64,000 bases of DNA from Amphiura filiformis (GCF_039555335.1 NC_092631.1:3811501-3875500), one strand, 5' to 3'. Positions 11,747-22,952 are shown, counted from the stretch's first letter. Numbers and translations: made by a program. The notes: generated from the sequence alone by a model not told the origin.

Positions 11747-13540
11747 CTCGGACCATAGTAATTTAAAGCAATATTATAACATTTTCAAACAAAATAGATT
11801 AGCATTTCTTTGCCATAAAATGTTAGCTTTTACTGTCAGATATATCCCTTTTATTTTTGAGCCGAACAACTACGGCAAAGCAAAGAAAATTGGTATTTAC
11901 TACCAGCGCACATGTCGCCAATATACCACTCCTTCGGTCATGTTATAGTACGACCTTTTGTGATCACCGTCCCACACGCCGTGTACGTACGGTGGTATGA
12001 ACATCGTGTATGCGTTCGACTAATAATTCCATCGTAATAATAACGCGAAAAATCCGGCGTTTTATTCAAAATCTCGGATTTTGACAAAACTACAGCACCT
12101 AGAGTCTTGATTTTTGCAGGCTATATTGGTTTAATAAAGTACAATTTAATCGTGTAAAAAAGCCATATTTTTCACATTTTGCCGAAACTCCTGCAAAGCT
12201 ATATGGACATGGCATCTTACCTACTCCATTCTGTAATAGTCTGCATTGTGTGTTTTCTCAGTCTTCAATCATTTTGTTGAATGTAATTTTATGAATCAAA
12301 TAAAAAAAATAGAAAGTGGCCTCACTTTAGTCATGTGTCATTTTACAGTATTTATAATTTATAAAGTAATTTATTTATTTTCTATAAGTGCATGCCAAAA
12401 TATGGGATATATTGTTCAATATTATAGCTAACCCCTAAAAACTTTATTTTCCATCGGATTTTTCTCGTTGAAAAGACACAACTAATGTTAAAGATAGCAA
12501 TAATATCATCAATAACATTTTGAGTCAATTTTATCCATAAAACGATACAGGATAGGATAGATAATTACTTTGACTTCAATGTGGTCCATATAATGAAGAT
12601 TTTGATTCTACAACATTATTAGATCTGTTATCAACATCAATTATGCACTCACAGGCAACCAAACATCATGCTATGCTCAGTAGTCCACTGATATGACCTT
12701 GTTCCAGTGATCATTCCCCGCTAATTACTAATTGTTGACCATGTCATTTTTTTGATATGCTGATTGCTGAACAAGTTTATGTTTATATGCGTAGGCCTAA
12801 CCTATGATAACTTTTTAAGTCATAATTAATTCAAACATAACTTTGGCAATACTCAATCGTTTTCGTTCGTTGAAACGGCAAAACATACCTTCTTTTCCTT
12901 GCAAATCGAATTAGCAGACATCAAAAACATTTCCACCACGAGAAGTAAAAAAAATAATTCATACCAATAGAAGAAGGCTATAATCTTAGCTAATCTTTAG
13001 TGTACACAAATCCCATCTCAGAATTAGGTACCAGCCCTATGGGCTGGCGAAAAAAATATGGGGTCTTTGGGTGACAGCGATGCTGAAAAGGGGGGTCTTA
13101 ACAGCCCTACATACGCGTCACCTCCAAAGTTGGAGTGCCCCCCCCCAGGGTTGACCTACTGAGAAATGGTGTTTTTAGGGGGAAGTTTTACATTGTAGCT
13201 TTCGTTCAATATAAAAAAAAACTCTGATAGGATGAAGGGAACACTTGAGGTTTTGACAAGAACCAATCACAGAGGCCTATTTTCCAGCTAGAAGCTCACA
13301 CAGTTCTTACGATGCTATTTAGCACTCAACCGTGCAGTGTAATCAAAGAATGTGTAGAGACAATTCACTGCTTGTTTGGAAGTTCTTGGACGAAAATGTG
13401 TGCTCAGGTTATCGAGGTGGAAACTGTGCATAGATGGTTTATAAGAGAATCGTTTTTGTATACAAACCTTTCCATATGACTGTTTGTCTCAATGGCTTCT
13501 CGGACCATAGTAGTTTAAATCGTGAAACGGTAGAACGATC
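11747..13540. other. Gene-free stretch between units 3 and 4
   Basis: About 1.75 kb lies between two direct copies of CTCGGACCATAGTARTTTAA, at 11747 and 13499. Near 13040-13150 is a fragment of a dispersed repeat (GGGGTCTTTGGGTGACAG) related to 23130-23540. No exon, RNA gene or transposase was recognised. Confidence 0.5.
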
Positions 13541-14181
13541 TGTTGATCAGTATAAACTGAATATTCCTTGATTAAAATTGACACACATCATTATTCGATA
13601 TCCTGTTTAGAATACTGGTTAGCGGCGATCTAAAATAAACGTATAATTGCCTAGCTCACTAGGTCCATTTTCAAAATAAATGTGCCATATGACCATGATG
13701 ACATGTTTTGCTACGTACAAAAATATATCTAAAACCATGCTGAATGGTATTTAGTGTCCCAAATTTAATATTTTGAAGACTCATTTTTCAATACATTGAC
13801 ACAAATGCTACAAAATTGTATCGTTATTGCATAGTAACTCACTCAAAACAGATCAAAAATACTTTGATACATAGGCCTATTTATTTAATCATGTACAATG
13901 CCGACCATGAACAGAAACATAAGACACAAAACATCGACCACTTTGGGTTCTCATTCACCATTGTTCACATACCATATCCAGTACAAAATACTCAATAGTG
14001 CCCTGCCACAAGGGCAACGCTTGGCCCAATTGACTTTCAAGTTATCATCAAATGATGCAGTTCAGACCAAATGATTCAAGCAGAAACTGTTGGAAGTATG
14101 TGTAGATGATAATGGCGGATACTTGCCGAAAATCGAGCGTATTCCGCAAACTTCAATACACTCCGGACGAGTATTGAGAGC

Positions 14182-14487
14182 TATACGCTGGCGAAGTTAC
14201 GTAATAATCGGATTAACTACCATAGCAATAGGTGAAAACAATTTTTGAATATACCGCGCTGCACTGATACGTTCACGCGGTACCTCTTCATTGAACCATA
14301 TCATGCTGATTACTTGCACCTGTAAGATTAGTATCTTTGAAAAGACCAGTATTGTATTCAATCTATGATTGCAGACATACACAGGTGATGATGTAACCTG
14401 CTTGTAGTGCAGCGCGATGTGTTCAACATTGTTTTCACCTATTGCTATGGTAATTAATCCGATTAATTACGTAACTTCGCCAGCGTA
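14182..14487. mobile_element. MITE family 1, copy 2, in the 3' flank of copy D
   Basis: Same TIRs and internal sequence as 6596-6904, with only scattered differences. It sits inside a block whose empty version is visible at 1161-1180 (GAGAGCTA followed by TTGAGCGGGG). That gives a direct pre-insertion site within the same window. Confidence 0.85.
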
Positions 14488-15704
14488 TTGAGCGGGGTAT
14501 TGAGTGGACTTACGCATACGAGATTACGAGCTTATAGAAATGTAGCTTGAGCACCATCAAGTGTCAGGCAATCTAGGGCTGTTGAAAAAGGAAACATCGC
14601 CCCCTAATGAGCTCAAGATAGCTGGTATTCAACTGAGACTAAGATCCTAGGTATTTACCTTCAAACGTAAATGAAATCACTAGGAAGTCCAACTAAAAGT
14701 TGAATATGTTAAAACTGCTGAAAAGGGTTCAAGGAGATGGAGGAATATTTTAATCAATTATTGTTTGTGAATTGTGATTATGTTTAGGCTAGTCAAATTA
14801 AGAAAAATAAGGGGTTAATCCACTACTAATTGCAACAGAATCCATTTAATCTCACCATCTCATCATAAGGATTCAAAAAAGTATAGTTTGACTAGTATAG
14901 GCAAAAAGGTCAAAGGTCAAATTAATTTTGGGGCCCACGGGCGTTTACAATTGCTCCTATATTAATCCACTGGTCTCAAATTGTTCCGTTGGCAAACATA
15001 AATCAAAATGATAAAAGTTGCATTGTTTTGAATGTTTTGTTACATAGGTAACATCACAAAATAGGTCAAGGTCAAGACGACTCAATGAAATTTTGATCTT
15101 CTTTGTCACGTTACCAAGATAAAAAAAACACCTGAGATATGGCAAACTATTCTTTTTATTAAATGCTTTTGCAAGCGGAACAATATGAGACCATTTTGAT
15201 CAAAATCAGATAATTTCTTATTTTTTGTCCCCTTGGTGTGATTTTTAGCAAAATTTGACCCAACTTTTATGATCTGAAATTTCACCCCTGCATAAGCGGC
15301 CAAATTAGACACTGTTCCACAATTTGGATCTTTTGGGGACTTTTGATATGTTGTTGTGTGAGCTTTTGGGAGATGGACGCATGCAAAATAGATTCTGTTG
15401 CAATCTAGTGGTGCTGGTGGGTGATTTTTTAATTTGATTAGCCTATTTTGGGATTGGAGTTAGCGGAGATCCTGGTACAGGAAAGGCAACTATACCCGGG
15501 CAACTGTCACTGACATTCGCACATGTAGAACTGAAACATTATAGGTCGTAGTCAAGACGACCTTTCCTCTGCATGTGTTCTATACTTTTGAAGACTTCTC
15601 AGTCATTAAATTGATCTCAACTCAGGTTGAGAATTTGCTGTCAGAATCATGTACATCTGCGTTTGTTGACTGAGCTCTCAGTCTTGACAATTGACCCACG
15701 TCGA

Positions 15705-16742
15705 TCACAGCAAGAGGATAACCATTCCGTGTTCTTTCAATTTTCTTTTCTTAGAAATCCCAAAGAGTTTCCGAGTATACACACGAAAATGTTCACTACG
15801 TAAGCTATACACAATGGGATTGACTGCACTATTTAGAAATGTAAAATATCTGATGATATTTCGTACATCTTGTGCTATTTGATGTGAAGGGTTGAATATA
15901 TCTTTAAATATCAAACCACAAATGGGTACCATACCCACGATACACAGACATAATAGAATGACCAGTGTTTTGATGGTTCTGCGTTCTCGCTTTAACCAGA
16001 GATGTCGCGAAGTCCCGAGATTGTTGTAGTCTCTGGGCTGCTGTTGAGGTATGATCCTCCTTTCCTGTCGTATCTTTTGAATCAGCACGCGAATGATTTG
16101 TCCATACATTATGCACATTAAACACATGGGAAACAAAATATTGACAAAAACAAGAAATTGCAGATAGAATGGATGAACTATTTCTTTGAATATTGGACAG
16201 ATTAAATCGTGCGTTTGATTTGCAATACTAAGTGGCAATCCATATATCGTTAGTGCTGCATATATGTATATAGACATCACGATCATTATAGCTACTTTCT
16301 TAGACATTAAGTCATGATAACGCAGTGGCATTACAATTTTTAGATAACGATCCAAGCTGACAAATAACAAAGTCAAGCAACTTGTGACAGAAGGAAATAT
16401 ACCGGTGCACCGAAGCAAAAGACATCCAATTGTTGATATTGGCAACTGAGGATTTAAAGCGATAATAGTGTGTAATATCAGGGAGATCCCGACGATAAAA
16501 TCGGCACTTGCCATTCCTATGATAAAATAATTTGTAGCAGTTCTTAGGCGACGGAATTTGATAAGAAGTGCGAGTACCAATCCGTTTCCTCCCAGGATAG
16601 TCATAATCAAAGCCAAACTAGAAATAAAAAGGATGACCGTTTTCGCACTTAGTGGAGTAGGTTCGTTAATGGTAACCTCAGCTGGGCTTTCTCCAAACAA
16701 GAGTGAGTCATTCATGGTAGAATTCTTGGCAAGAAGCTCCAT
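15705..16742 (-). CDS. Class A rhodopsin-type GPCR, copy D
   Basis: Uninterrupted single-exon frame of 345 residues from ATG 16742. An N-terminal glycosylation site (NST) is followed by seven hydrophobic segments. Landmarks are GGNG in TM1, MASADF in TM2, the CLLLRC cysteine beginning TM3, DRYLKI at its end, an ECL2 cysteine after NQTHDLI, GMVP in place of CWxP in TM6, and NPIVY in TM7. The frame reads further upstream, but the codon matching the family ATG has become GGG. The usable ATG arises five codons downstream by CCG to ATG. The tail is short, ending HGMVILLL, because small deletions shifted the frame after KKRKLKE. The W of TM6 is replaced by M, unlike B, C, E and F. It may be functional or in early decay. 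The ligand is unknown; a chemosensory role is inference. Confidence 0.75.
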   Translation of the reverse strand: MELLAKNSTMNDSLLFGESPAEVTINEPTPLSAKTVILFISSLALIMTILGGNGLVLALLIKFRRLRTATNYFIIGMASADFIVGISLILHTIIALNPQLPISTIGCLLLRCTGIFPSVTSCLTLLFVSLDRYLKIVMPLRYHDLMSKKVAIMIVMSIYIYAALTIYGLPLSIANQTHDLICPIFKEIVHPFYLQFLVFVNILFPMCLMCIMYGQIIRVLIQKIRQERRIIPQQQPRDYNNLGTSRHLWLKRERRTIKTLVILLCLCIVGMVPICGLIFKDIFNPSHQIAQDVRNIIRYFTFLNSAVNPIVYSLRSEHFRVYTRKLFGISKKRKLKEHGMVILLL

Positions 16743-17239
16743 AGATTGCAACGTCCCGATGTTCTGCTGAAATTATACAGAAATTAATAGCGATTGAAGT
16801 GTTACAGGAACTCAGAGGCAAGAGTGATAATTCACATCTGTTGTTTGGCAGCAGTCGTGCATTTGCTTTACTTTACGGTACAAAATGTTTGCTGCATGTC
16901 ATAATGGTTCAGCAAGTTTTAGTCGCATGTTTCTAATCACGTGACGTGACAATTACTAAAAATAGGCGGAACAATCAGTGTTAATTGGTGTTGTATGATT
17001 CAAATGTCATTTTCTCACGGTGTCATTATGTATTATTGTTATGGAGATAACGTACACGGGGGATATTGCTAGCTGGATTGGAACGTTAGCATAAATTTGC
17101 ATATTGTTTACTGAAAATACTATAGGCAGAAACAATCAGTGTTAATTGCAGTTGTATAGTTCTAATAGCTTCTAATGTCATTTTCTGCGTCATTATGCGT
17201 TGTTATGGAGATAATACACGGGGGGGTATTGGGGGTATC

Positions 17240-17343
17240 GTTTTCGCACTTAGTGGAGTAGGTTCGGTAATGGTAACCTCACCTGGGCTTTCTCCAATCA
17301 AGAGTGAGTCATTCATGGTAGAATTCTTGGCAAGTAGCTCCAT
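17240..17343 (-). pseudogene. GPCR 5' fragment (first ~35 codons) next to copy D
   Basis: The text MELLAKNSTMNDSLL repeats the N-terminus of copy D, with the same relocated ATG (17343) and the same upstream block. The match stops after TPLSAKT, before TM1. It is therefore a truncated duplicate of copy D's promoter and start, made after the start codon moved. Confidence 0.75.
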
Positions 17344-17486
17344 AGATTGGAACGTCCCGATGTTCTGCTGAAATTGTATGATGCATAACATTATTCAGCA
17401 ACTTTTAATTGCATGAATTGATTCTTATTAAGTCATGTGTCTGAAAATAGGCAGAAACCATGTTAATTACAGTTGTATGGCTCCAA

Positions 17487-17839
17487 TGTCATTTTCTGTG
17501 TCATTTGTTAATTGTTATGGAGAAAATACACGGGGGATATTTCTAGCTGGATGAACAATAACTATGTTGGTCTTGATTTATTTTACTGTTATTTATTTCC
17601 TTTCTCTTCCTCATTCCTTCCTTTTTTCGTTTATCCTCTTTTTTCTGTGTCTTTTTCTCTTTGTGGCAACTTTAAGACATATACGTGCGCCGCATTTGCG
17701 GTTTGTGGATCCGGTCTGTGTTTTTGAGAAGTTATGCTCGTTTTCGTTCCCAGGCCCCTACTGTTCATCCAGCTAGCAATATCCCCGTGTATTTTCTCCA
17801 TAACAAATAGGCCTAACAAATGACACAGAAAATGACATG
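17487..17839. repeat. Inverted-repeat-bounded local inversion in receptor 5' DNA
   Basis: The arms at about 17487-17557 and 17762-17839 are reverse complements (ATGGAGAAAATACACGGGG... against its inverse). The roughly 200 bases between them carry the block found upstream of copies A and B (compare 3725-3920 and 7275-7475), but in opposite orientation. The small open frames here are shadows. Confidence 0.7.
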
Positions 17840-18373
17840 AGTATATTTTTATACTGCGCGCGTTGAACTGGTCGAACGAGTATACGCATCGACGATGAAA
17901 ACGTCCGAATGAAAGCAGAAAAATTAATTTAATGAATATTTTGATGTTTCATGTTTTTGCTATCTACTTTTTTGAATGTCATTCATTTTAAACGTTTTCT
18001 AGTTATGGTACCCAATAACATTTTACAGAAAAGCCTTTAAATATCAGTTATAAATGGTGTAAACACGTTTTAATAACACTCAGAAAATAATTGAAAACAA
18101 TGTCAGAACGATCTGTTGGTCAGTATAAACCAAATATTTCTTGATTAAAATTGAATCCTACGCACATGATTATTCAAAGCTACATCCTGTTTAGAATACT
18201 GGTTAGCCGCGATCTAAAATAAACGGTATAATTGCATAGCTCACTAGATCACTGTCCATTTTCAAAATAAATGTGTCCTATGACATGTTTTTCTACGTAC
18301 AAAATATATCTAAAACCATGCTGAATGATATTTAGTGTCCCAAATTTAATATTTTGAAGACTCATTTATCAAT

Positions 18374-19656
18374 AGAGGTTATCCGTGTTCTATAAGCTGC
18401 ATATCCTACCAGCGACTCCCAGGGGCGTAGCAAGATGCTCGGGGGCCCATGGACAAGAAATAGTGCGGGGCCCTTTTAGCAGGGCCGGATTTACCATTGG
18501 GCCAGAGGGCCCCAAAAGTGCCCTGTGCATGTTCCTCTTAGCCGGACAACACCATGTTTTGGACCAAAATATGGTAAAAATTGGAAAATTTTGCGCGCTT
18601 CGCGCTTATCATACTAGCAATTCACATAGCAAAATGGCATATTAACATTAAAAATTTATTTCGCGCGCAAATGTCCTAGTAAGATCGGAACAAAATAATA
18701 TTCTTATCTCCCTCTAATTTGCAATGCTTCTGCCACCACCGTCGATCTTATAATAGGCCCCGATTTGTAAACCAAACTTGGCCTCTTGAGTGTACATGCT
18801 TTCCTCACGGTGAGTTTGGCGCCTGCAAATTTTGGATTCGGGGCCCAGATAAATTCGGCCCTGCCTTTTAGCATCTCCTTAATCAGCGCTTATTTCATTT
18901 TCTCTTTTGCTAGGGGCCCCTGAACCCTCGGGGCCCATGGACTTCGTCCACCCTGTCCCCCGCTTGCTACGCGCCTGAATAGCCCGCCAAAGTCATGCAG
19001 GTAACTTCGAGGTCGTGCATTGAATTAGTTGAGGAATACTACGGAAACCAGCGCCATTCGTTAGAAGTCACGCATGAGTAAAGTGGATAACCTCTATACG
19101 CCGTAGAAGTGACGTAGTTAATCGGATTAACTACCATAGCAATAGATGAATACAATTTTGACTATACCGCCCTGCACTACAACGATCACGCATTACAGAT
19201 GCATTGAACCATAGATGTCAAAGAAAGCCTGATCACTCGCACCTGTAAGATAAGTATCTTTGAAAAGAGCGTTATTGTATTCAATCTATGTTTGCTGACA
19301 TACACAGGTGATTCGTGCAATCTGCTTGTAGTGCAGAGCGATCTATTCAAAAATTGTATTCATCTATTGCTATGGTAGTTAAGCCGATTATGACGTCACT
19401 TCTACGGCGTATAGAGTGTATGCAATAAACCAACCGGAACGGTATAACAATTGAAATGGCAGCCATGCTGGAGGACAGTTCTAAGATAACTTAAGATGAC
19501 AGAGGGACAGGTCTCTAGATCGATTCCACAACCATTCATACCTATCACACGTTTTATTGTACCATCATGCGAATTTTCCCGTGGTATCTTATAGGACAGA
19601 ATTTTATTTAAATGAGGATGACTCTGTTATGAGTGACGTCGTATTCCATACCCTCT
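18374..19656. mobile_element. Composite insertion in unit 5
   Basis: In the other units the string TCAATACATTGACAC is continuous; here it is split by 1.28 kb. The left part, 18374-19095, has inverted ends AGAGGTTATCC and GGATAACCTCT. Inside it, 18420-18977 begins CAGGGGCGTAGCAAG and ends with its near inverse, resembling a hAT-type TIR element, though no target-site duplication is evident. Next follow a diverged MITE family 1 copy and about 240 further bases ending CCCTCTAT. No transposase is visible. Confidence 0.6.
19095..19413. mobile_element. MITE family 1, diverged copy 3
   Basis: Inverted ends TATACGCCGTAGAAGTGACG and its complement are flanked by TATA. The interior is related to copies 1 and 2 (ACTACCATAGCAATAG near both ends). 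It is clearly older or from a sister subfamily. Confidence 0.7.
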
Positions 19657-20133
19657 ATACATTGACACAAATGCTACAAAAGTGTATCGTTATTGCATAG
19701 TAACTCACTCAAAATAGATAGAACAGATAAAAAAAATACTTTGATACATTTTATTTAATCATAATACCATATACCATGCTGACCACTAGAGGTTTTGATC
19801 AGAAACATGAGACACAAAACATCGACCACTAAAGGGTCTTATTTACATACCATATCCAGTTCAAAATCTCAATGATGCCCTCCCACAAGTGACAAAGCTT
19901 GGCCAAATTGACTTAATAATAGTTCTTATATCATCAATGAAGCAGTTCAGACCAAGATTCAAGATCCTAGTACAGGAAAGACAACATCCCCGGGCAACTG
20001 TCACTGACATCTCGCACATCTCGAGCTGAAACATTAAAGTCAAGACGACCTTTCCAGTACATGTTGTTCTATACTTTGGAAGACTTCTCAATATATTAAT
20101 CTCAATTCAAGTTGAGAATTTGCTGTCAGAATC

Positions 20134-20206
20134 ATACATGTACATCTGCGTTTGTTGACTGAGCTCTCAATCTTGACAATGTTCACAGCAAGCGGATAAC
20201 CAGTAT
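20134..20206 (-). pseudogene. GPCR C-terminal tail remnant of unit 5
   Basis: Read on the minus strand, the sequence recalls the tail of the other copies (ACTGGTTATCCGCTTGCTG, then the AGAGCTCAGTCAAC block). A small deletion breaks the frame, and no transmembrane region precedes it, since similarity ends near 20206. Unit 5 is therefore the 3' flank plus a scrap of tail. Confidence 0.6.
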
Positions 20207-20639
20207 CTGTAAACCAGTAAACTCCTCAACAAACGTTTGGAAAGTTTTTTTCAAGCATCTAGCCTATATCTATAATAATGACACATTATTTGTGACATGT
20301 TCATATCGTGTTGCATATCGATGGACAGCTACTTGATTTCCCTTTACAATGATACCACATTTGAAACAATCACATTTTTCACGGCTGAGCACACGTCTTG
20401 TGAATGGAGTGGTATCTCAAACAGAATGTGCCAAATTGACCATTATTCTGTGTTCAAACACAACTAGTCACTAGCCTCAATAGTGTGTGGAAAAACCTGC
20501 TCATCGTCAGGCGGGAAAAAGCTCATATGTGACCGTACAGCACGAATGAGCCGTAAATGTCCTCAATTGTATTCTGAGTTACAGTGTAAAATGGGCATGA
20601 AGGTCATATTCATAGGTATTTCAATTTGGTGCTACGTGT

Positions 20640-20945
20640 ATCTCATTAAATACAAAAGGTCAAAATTTTCAATTGATCGTCGGCTTTTCATCCCACCTAC
20701 ATACACTTTAGGTAGATATCATCAGATTTATAAAGTTTACTTCGAGTACTGTTAAATATCAAAAATATCAATTTTTAATGATTTGCCATAAAATGTGTAT
20801 TACATTGCGAATTAAAAAAAAAAAAAATATTTGATATCAGAAGGCCATTCTTCGTATTCAGAATGCAATTCGATATGTCTGATGTGCTCTAATGTCCCAC
20901 AATAAATACTGTCCAAACGTTCATACCCCTTCCCTTAATACTATG
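20640..20945. repeat. Solo arm of the TTAA foldback family
   Basis: The segment from TCAATTGATCGTCGGC to CGTTCATACCCC matches one arm of 44005-44676, and less closely 4330-4590. The opposite arm is missing. A short A-run lies near 20815-20830. Confidence 0.6.
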
Positions 20946-21048
20946 GCGCTCTGCTGGAATTTTTGGTCACTGTATGTTATAGGCCCTATACTTTTGAAGA
21001 CTTCTCATTAAATTGATCTCAACTCAAGTTGAAAATTTGCTGTCAGAA

Positions 21049-22182
21049 TCATACATGTACATCTGCGTTTGTTGGCTGAGCTCTCAGTCTTGACAATGGA
21101 TCCACCTCGATCACAGCAAGCGGATAACCAGTAGCATTATTCCGTGTTGTTTCGTTTAGTTTCAAATTTTTTTTCTTATGAATCCCAAAGAATTTCCGAG
21201 CATACACACGAAACTGTTCACCACGCAAGCTATACACAATGGGGTTGGCTGCACTATTTATAAAAGGAAAATATCTAACGATATTTCGTACATCTTGTCT
21301 TACTTCATATGAAGGGTTGTAAATTTCCATAAGTATCACACCGCAAATGGGTACCCAACCAAAGATACACAGACCTAATAAAATGACAAGTGTCTTGATG
21401 GTTCTACGTTCTCGCTTAAACCAGATATGTCGTAAATTACCACGATTGTACATTTTGTAGCGCCCCTCTCTCGCCTGCTGATGAGGTACGATCCTTCTTT
21501 CCTTTCGTATCTTTTGGATCACCACTCGAAAGATTTGTCCATATATTATGCAGATTAAACACAGCGGAAACAAAATATTGCCAAAGATAAGAAATTGTAG
21601 GTAGAATGGATTAAAAACTGCAGCAAATCTTCCACAGATTAAATCTTCGTGCGTTTGATTTGCAATACTAAGTGGCAATCCATATGTCGTTAGTGCTGCA
21701 TATATGTATATAGATATCACGATCATCATTGCTACTTTTTTAGACATTAAGTCATGATAACGCAGTGGCATTACAATTTTTAGATAACGATCCAGGCTGA
21801 CTGACAGCAAAGTCAAACAACTTATCACAGAAGGAAATATAACAGTGCACCGAAGCAAAAGACATCCAATTGGTGAAATTGGCAACTGAGAATATAAATT
21901 GATAGCAATAATGTTTGATATCAGGGTGATCCCGACGGTAAAATCTGCACTTGCCATTCCTATGATAAAATAATTTGTAGCAGTTCGTAGGTGACGGAAT
22001 TTGATAAGAAGTACGAGTACCAGTCCGTTTCCTCCTAAGATAGTTACAATCAAAGCCAGGCTAGCAATAAAGAGGATGATCCCTTTCGCATTAGGTTCGG
22101 TAATCTCATCTGGGTTGTCTCCAAACACAGGGGAGTCATTAGTAGTAGAATTGTTGTCAAGAAGCGGCGGTGGTAATGTCAT
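21049..22182 (-). CDS. Class A rhodopsin-type GPCR, copy E (intact)
   Basis: 377 residues in one exon from ATG 22182. The frame opens further upstream but without another ATG, and MTLPPPLL aligns with the start of copy F. The extracellular N-terminus has the site NST. N52 (TM1 GGNG), D80 (TM2), C107 (start of TM3), DRY 131-133, C183 (ECL2), W276-x-P278 (TM6, GWVP with Gly for the usual Cys) and NPIVY 313-317 are all present. The long basic ICL3 ends KRERRTIKTL. The tail is full length, ending NADVHV. A TM5 proline is present, as in adenosine-type and most class A receptors. It is expected at the plasma membrane, coupling to G proteins. It is the best functional candidate of the minus-strand series. 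The ligand is unknown. Confidence 0.88.
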   Translation of the reverse strand: MTLPPPLLDNNSTTNDSPVFGDNPDEITEPNAKGIILFIASLALIVTILGGNGLVLVLLIKFRHLRTATNYFIIGMASADFTVGITLISNIIAINLYSQLPISPIGCLLLRCTVIFPSVISCLTLLSVSLDRYLKIVMPLRYHDLMSKKVAMMIVISIYIYAALTTYGLPLSIANQTHEDLICGRFAAVFNPFYLQFLIFGNILFPLCLICIIYGQIFRVVIQKIRKERRIVPHQQAREGRYKMYNRGNLRHIWFKRERRTIKTLVILLGLCIFGWVPICGVILMEIYNPSYEVRQDVRNIVRYFPFINSAANPIVYSLRGEQFRVYARKFFGIHKKKNLKLNETTRNNATGYPLAVIEVDPLSRLRAQPTNADVHV

Positions 22183-22523
22183 GGCTTCTGCTGAAATACC
22201 ACAAATAGTATAGAGGAATTCACAGGAAGAGTGATGACTCGTTGTCCTCACAATTCACAACAGATTGAAATTTTGATGAACACCCAAGCACCCAGCTGAG
22301 CAGTCCAGCACAAACCAATACCAGCCGAACCACTTTACAATATAGCCTATATCAGTATTGACCATGTTCGTGACGTTAGTAGGCCTACATTGTATGCTAT
22401 TATTATAAAAAGATGATCAATACACTTGACCAGTAATATAAATATGAATAGAAATTATAGATTTAGGTCTCGACTATTTACTGAACTTTTGTATACAGAA
22501 ACGGTTAACCGTGTATACTGTAC

Positions 22524-22560
22524 CAGAGAAGATGAGAAAGGATCTTTCTCATCTTCTCTG
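22524..22560. repeat. Perfect 17-bp hairpin between divergent receptors E and F
   Basis: CAGAGAAGATGAGAAAG, loop GAT, then the exact reverse complement. Shorter relatives (AGAGAAGATGAG or its inverse) occur at about 24043, 24168 and 28390. It could be a palindromic mobile element remnant or a regulatory site in the shared E/F upstream region. Confidence 0.6.
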
Positions 22561-22649
22561 ACTGTATGATGTAAGTAATATATAATAATATCATAAACAT
22601 GTAAGAGTTCTGATTTTAGCTTATTTTATGCAATTTAAGGATTTCTTTT

Positions 22650-22742
22650 AGAATACCCTACCACTGTGGATTTTCAATGGGAGTCTTTTATGAACGACCC
22701 ATACACATACACTGTGAATGTAAAAAATGGTAGGGTATTTAA
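22650..22742. mobile_element. Short TIR element (AATACCCTACCA)
   Basis: AATACCCTACCA at 22652 and its inverse ending near 22740 bound a ~90-bp segment without coding potential. The same end sequence appears at about 44689, suggesting a dispersed family. Confidence 0.45.
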
Positions 22743-22919
22743 AAATAATTTTTAATTTGTTTGTTGGTTATATACAGTTGAAGTTGAAGATCACACAACT
22801 GTTATATATAGGCCTATTTGTATGAGAAAACATCTACAATCAAGATTTAAAAAAACCAATGTGACGATCTTATTTCGAAAGATATATAGGCCTAGACCTC
22901 GTGAACATGAATAAAAGGA

Positions 22920-22952
22920 TTTTGTTGTTGTTGTTGTTTTGTTGTTGTTTTT
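22920..22952. repeat. GTT microsatellite
   Basis: Runs of TTG/GTT units are visible here. Nothing coding. Confidence 0.7.

Larger units (their letters stand above)
13540..17100 (-). repeat. Receptor duplication unit 4 (contains copy D)
   Basis: The unit parallels unit 1 across the 3' intergenic block, the receptor and the 5' block. The main difference in the 3' block is MITE family 1 at 14182-14487, absent from the matching point at 1168-1170. Being more similar to unit 1 than to the units between them suggests a later duplication or gene conversion. Identity was judged by eye. Confidence 0.75.

Noticed and set aside
17512-17819. Three short overlapping frames of 60-71 codons
   Set aside because: They read through inverted promoter-region DNA; no domain.
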